Source: Smallanthus sonchifolius
Lineage: Eukaryota; Streptophyta; Magnoliopsida; Asterales; Asteraceae
Assembly (NCBI GenBank): GCA_023525975.1
Contig: CM042029.1
Location: 89,200,849-89,264,848, forward strand
Length of the DNA stretch: 64,000 bases
Direction: 5' to 3'
The position numbers and the translations under genes are program-made. Shown here in pieces: positions 61,401 through 64,000 of this stretch. The notes beneath the pieces were generated by a model that searched no databases, was not told the origin of the DNA, and saw only the letters and a list, made by a program, of their open reading frames with translations. Position 1 is the stretch's first letter. Every line of letters begins with the position of its first letter.

Positions 61401-63609
61401 TTCCAGGTCTGAAAAGGTTGTTGATTTCAGTTGGCCAGTTGGATGATCAGGGACATGAAGTTAAGTTCGGGAATGGACAGTGGAAGGTTGTCAAAGGGAA
61501 TATGGTCATGGCTCGTGGAAAGAAAAGAGGCTCATTATACAAGGTCAGTATACCATCAGAAGGAAGTGACGTTCCAGTTCCGAAGAAAAACAAAGTCGAG
61601 TTCACAGAATCTCAGGGACAGAAGAGGGTTTCCTTTGCAAGAGAGAAACCTAGAGTCACAGGGAAGATTCGGGATGAACGAGTTTGGAAGGTCAAACCAG
61701 TAGGGGGACATCGTGACAGTGGGAGCGCAAGGTGTGTTTCAGTTACAGTCTCAGAACGACAGTGGGTTAAAAAGACCAGAATTCCAGATGGAAAAGTCTC
61801 TCCAGAGAATGCCTTGCTAGTTATGGAGAGTGTGTGTTATCAGGATTTCTTAGGATTCGGCAGTTCGTTTAAGTGGGAGCCGGCAAGGACAGAGAACGAG
61901 TCACATGTTATGACTGATGAGTTGAGGCTCAGTGGGAGCTTCAACGTGCCTTCAGGTTAATTGTCGAGAAGGCTGCTGCAACTAGGTGAAAAAGGAAGAT
62001 TACAAGATGTACAGATGTTGAAGACTATTGGGCGTTGTTCGAGCCTCCAAGTGGGAGATTGTTGGGCTAATTGGTGTGGAGGCCCGATCAAGGGAGGGTG
62101 GCCGGCCCTAGCCTTGGGTTGGCCCACACGTCTTTATTTAGCCGGCCCTAGTTATCTCTATGTGGGCTTGGGCCTAACTTGGGGATCATGTTTCCTAACC
62201 CTAGATTAGTCTCTATATATTGATATCATTGTACTTGTAATTCTTTGAGCACCTAAATATAAACCCTAGTTGCAAAGTGGACGTAGGTCAGTTTAGACCG
62301 AACCACTATAAATCTCGTGTTCCTGTTTTCCCCGCATTCGTGTTTGCGTGTGTGTGTTCGTGTGTGATCGTCTTTAATCCTAACAGATATGATCCAACCC
62401 ATTTCGTCACGTTATAGAAAGTGACATGTTTCAACCCAAACCTGTTTGACCAGTTACATGCAATAAATGATCTCAAAGGGTAAGGATTTCAAGTTACAAA
62501 CCAAGCAGAACTAGGGTCATCAGACTCATCACATAATTCAAGCCCAAGTTCATTTTGGGTCTGTAGGCATGATTCACCAACGGGCTTTTTCCAAATAACA
62601 GTGTTCCCATCCACAACTATTAACTCATAGCACAATGCTCTAGCCACTGCTTGCAGATCGGCCCATTCTTTATCCTGTTTTGCCCACTGGACTGGAGGGC
62701 CCGAGATTACTAAATACCCCCCAGGTCGAAGTAATCGATCAACTTCCATAAAATATGTTGCATCTGCAGATTGAATATTCCTATTGTCAGAAAAATAAAT
62801 GTGAAACGTCACGTATATTATAAGTAATAAGTTGAAGTACACTTACTATATGCAGTAAAAGGGATTAAACAACGAGAGCAGTGAATTAATTCAAATGATG
62901 TTGCAGGAAATGGAAGTCGGCGAGTGCCGAGCATTAAAACAAGAGCTGGTATTCCTCTTTCTAAAGCAAATTGTATTTGTGATTTATGTGAATCTCTTGG
63001 AGCAAAAGAAAGGGTTAAAATGTTGTCTTCTAGTAGGTGACCTCCAAAACTAGCAACCTGAAAAAAATATTTGATAAATAATAAAAATTAAACATAATCA
63101 AAGCTCGTTAAAACCTCAAGATTATAATAGAAAGAAAATGTTTCTACTTTTCTCATTGTTCTTTAAGCAAAAAAGTGCATTAATTGAAGTTATGAATCCT
63201 TTTAAAAAGATTTACGTTGTTGAAGATTACATGCATAAAATAAGGTTATGTCGTAACTTTTCAGTGGAAACAAAATCAACCAAACTGAAGGAATCATATT
63301 CTATCAGGAATGATCCATTTCATTCCTTATATGATTCCACCAAAGCAAACGCTACTTAACAGTTTCAAAACAGAAGAAAAGAGATAATGACAATACAATT
63401 CTTACCCCACAACCCATATCAAGAGCCGTCCTGAGGCCCCCGCCAGAAATAGGAATATATTGTTTAAGTTTGGCGATATATTGTGTGGCGCCATCTGGAA
63501 ACATAGTGCCACCCCCGGGAAAGATGAAATACGGACCATCTTTTTTCATCCATCCTTGATGACCTTTCCTGTCAGCTATTTTATTATATGGCATGTTCTC
63601 GTGCCATAT
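58411..63609 (-). CDS. QUA3: Putative pectin/Golgi methyltransferase, QUASIMODO3-like (PMT family), C-terminal exons
   Basis: QUA3-type proteins are type II Golgi membrane proteins with an S-adenosylmethionine-dependent methyltransferase domain, implicated in homogalacturonan (pectin) methylation. Six exons are in the window: 63609-63406, 63057-62847, 62763-62502, 59321-58947, 58850-58755 and 58621-58411, together 452 residues plus stop; the N-terminus with its membrane anchor lies past the window edge. Visible motifs in order: WHENMPYNKIADRKGHQGWM, FIFPGGGTMFPDGA, the SAM-binding LDMGCG|VASFGG, FAPRDSHKSQIQFALERG, CSRCLIPFTAYN, EVDRLLRPGGYLVISGPP, VRNVMDMNAFFGGFAAAL, YDRGLIGVYHDW|CEPF, YPRTYDFIHV and EMDRLLRPEGTVLVRDSP. 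Split codons agree at every junction. The fourth visible intron (62501-59322) is enlarged by a Copia-type insertion in the opposite orientation. The family call is firm; choosing QUA3 rather than another PMT rests on overall motif agreement. Confidence 0.9.
59548..59873 (+). repeat. 5' LTR of the Copia-type element
   Basis: It contains the TATA-like tctatatattg (about 59700) and the phrase ccggccctag in two copies (about 59590 and 59631). Confidence 0.93.
59960..60310 (+). repeat. Leader minisatellites of the Copia-type element
   Basis: About three copies of a 58-bp unit (gctacagtgtttcccggctg, tgaacagtattttcagccgt) at about 59995-60170 are followed by three 30-bp units (gagtttgaccagaaaagtca) at about 60219-60305. 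Open frames running through this tract are low-complexity by-products. Confidence 0.85.
60407..61960 (+). CDS. Gag-protease polyprotein of the Copia-type element
   Basis: The frame from ATG 60407 (MADNEKTKIEKFDG) to TAA 61958-61960 encodes 517 residues. Order: gag of the UBN2/retrotran_gag_2 type (about 5-210; WWKMQIEALLCQKDL, NMYEKPSAANKVYLI, LLLSSLPESW), basic linker, zinc knuckle CWNCNEVGHFRNQC (CX2CX4HX4C, about 226-239), protease with the active-site motif DSGASFHAT (about 273-281), then a gag-pre-integrase-like stretch (VISVGQLDDQG-like, GSLYKVSI). The last roughly 130 residues are basic and unassigned, in the place where integrase should begin. The frame is unbroken, which fits a mobile, trans-complemented element. 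Confidence 0.9.
   Translation: MADNEKTKIEKFDGNKFGWWKMQIEALLCQKDLDAVLEGEKPEGMSQADWMKMDKKTRAVITLSLSENVAYNIQKETSAKGMMEALSNMYEKPSAANKVYLIRELVNTRMKEGDSVANHINNLNSILSRLVSVDIKFDDEVQALLLLSSLPESWSGTVTAVTSTSKSSKFTFEKMRDLILGEDARRRGSGESSSSLLSTEARGRKNQRESRQSKRRSVSKARKDVVCWNCNEVGHFRNQCSKQKKEINSAGDYNDDDDALVCSVESSVDSWVMDSGASFHATHSSEALQNLKEGDFGKVKLANDEVLDVTGMGDIVLKTSVGSWTLRDVRVIPGLKRLLISVGQLDDQGHEVKFGNGQWKVVKGNMVMARGKKRGSLYKVSIPSEGSDVPVPKKNKVEFTESQGQKRVSFAREKPRVTGKIRDERVWKVKPVGGHRDSGSARCVSVTVSERQWVKKTRIPDGKVSPENALLVMESVCYQDFLGFGSSFKWEPARTENESHVMTDELRLSGSFNVPSG
62060..62385 (+). repeat. 3' LTR of the Copia-type element
   Basis: Same length and, as far as read, same sequence as the 5' LTR; it follows the purine tract and ends at the TSD gatat. 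Confidence 0.93.
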
Positions 63610-64000
63610 CTGTACATCAAGAAAAAAAATTTTATAGCATAAAGTCAATACAATTTTACAAACATATAAAAACCAAAGGGCATTAAGAGAATCCAAAGCT
63701 ACGTCTAAAAGTTCATTTGGGAGTGAAACGAATGACATGTAAATCTTTTTATATAAAAATTATTGATGACACATGAACACCAGGGTTTGAACTAGAATTA
63801 AATAGGCAAGCAGATAAAAAGTTGTCAAAACACATGACACCACGAGCTTCTAATATACATTAGAACATACAGAAAAATAAGCTAATTTACTTGGAGAAAC
63901 AGCAAGCACACAACAAAACAGCTCTAACATGATCAATATATACTACCAAATTAGCTTAACATAGTGATATGATTACTTTGACCGTGAATGAATATGAGCA
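63610..64000 (-). other. Intron of the QUA3-like gene
   Basis: No further exon was recognised between 63610 and the window edge; the upstream exon(s) must lie beyond it. Confidence 0.6.

Larger units (their letters stand above)
59548..62385 (+). mobile_element. Young non-autonomous Copia-type LTR retrotransposon (gag-protease only)
   Basis: Two 326-bp LTRs (59548-59873 and 62060-62385) read the same at every position I compared, begin TGTTGGGC, end CTAACA, and are flanked by a perfect 5-bp TSD, gatat (59543-59547 and 62386-62390). The primer site TGGTATCAGAGC (59876-59887) matches initiator tRNA-Met, and a purine tract (about 62049-62059) precedes the 3' LTR. The only gene is gag-protease; integrase, reverse transcriptase and RNase H are absent, so it must be mobilised in trans. 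Identical LTRs mean a very recent insertion. Confidence 0.95.
59322..62501 (-). other. QUA3-like intron hosting a retrotransposon
   Basis: Without the insertion and one TSD copy this intron would be about 337 bases; with it, it is 3180. Donor TG|GTTTGT and acceptor CAG|G are intact. A gggtcaaa/tttgaccc-type dispersed word occurs near 59400-59430. Confidence 0.8.

Overview
The window is nuclear DNA from a flowering plant, most likely a core eudicot. It is AT-rich and gene-poor, its genes are split by GT-AG introns, and it is packed with plant transposons. Several repeat types and an endogenous caulimovirus fragment would fit the daisy family (Asteraceae), but that placement is inference and not proven here.

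Four cellular loci are recognisable. (1) At 1-1975 (+) is the 3' part of a short-chain dehydrogenase/reductase (SDR) gene with an in-frame stop near the start of one exon, so it is probably a pseudogene. (2) At 3579-6471 (+) is a complete five-exon SDR gene of the menthone/salutaridine-reductase-like type; the two form a tandem pair. (3) At 19781-24819 (-) is a complete nine-exon class IV HD-ZIP/START transcription factor of the ANTHOCYANINLESS2 (ANL2) type. (4) At 58411-63609 (-) are the last six exons of a Golgi-type putative S-adenosylmethionine-dependent methyltransferase of the QUASIMODO3 (QUA3) type; its 5' end lies beyond the window.

Everything else is mobile DNA at different stages of decay, and many insertions still have exact target-site duplications (TSDs). 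They include hAT-type elements with 8-bp TSDs (3910-4272, 28400-28741, 29090-30956, 41644-41791, 42243-42400), Mutator-like elements with 9-bp TSDs (25700-27143, 55390-55773), two solo LTRs with 5-bp TSDs (32016-34663, 51205-53227), SINEs (48358-48481, 50512-50722), Helitron-like ends (37.7-39.5 kb, 45.06-45.27 kb, 56.88-57.11 kb), a decayed Copia polyprotein (10.65-11.96 kb), the 3' end of an RTE-type LINE (15.74-16.29 kb) and a broken PIF/Harbinger ORF1 (47.15-48.14 kb). A very young Copia-type element that encodes only gag-protease, with LTRs that read as identical, sits in a QUA3 intron (59548-62385).

The most unusual regions are three. An endogenous caulimovirus fragment (about 34.66-37.30 kb) has an intact movement-protein frame followed by broken frames, including a capsid-protein remnant, and a solo LTR is inserted just upstream of it. 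Clusters of foldback elements carry the 14-bp palindrome TTACGTATACGTAA (13.5-14.7 kb, 40.3-40.7 kb, 44.7-45.1 kb). Three foldback elements with telomere-like, G-rich cores lie at 39.9-41.9 kb.

The genes do not form a pathway. The two SDRs are local duplicates, while the HD-ZIP IV and QUA3-like genes are independent epidermal and cell-wall functions separated by transposon-rich DNA.
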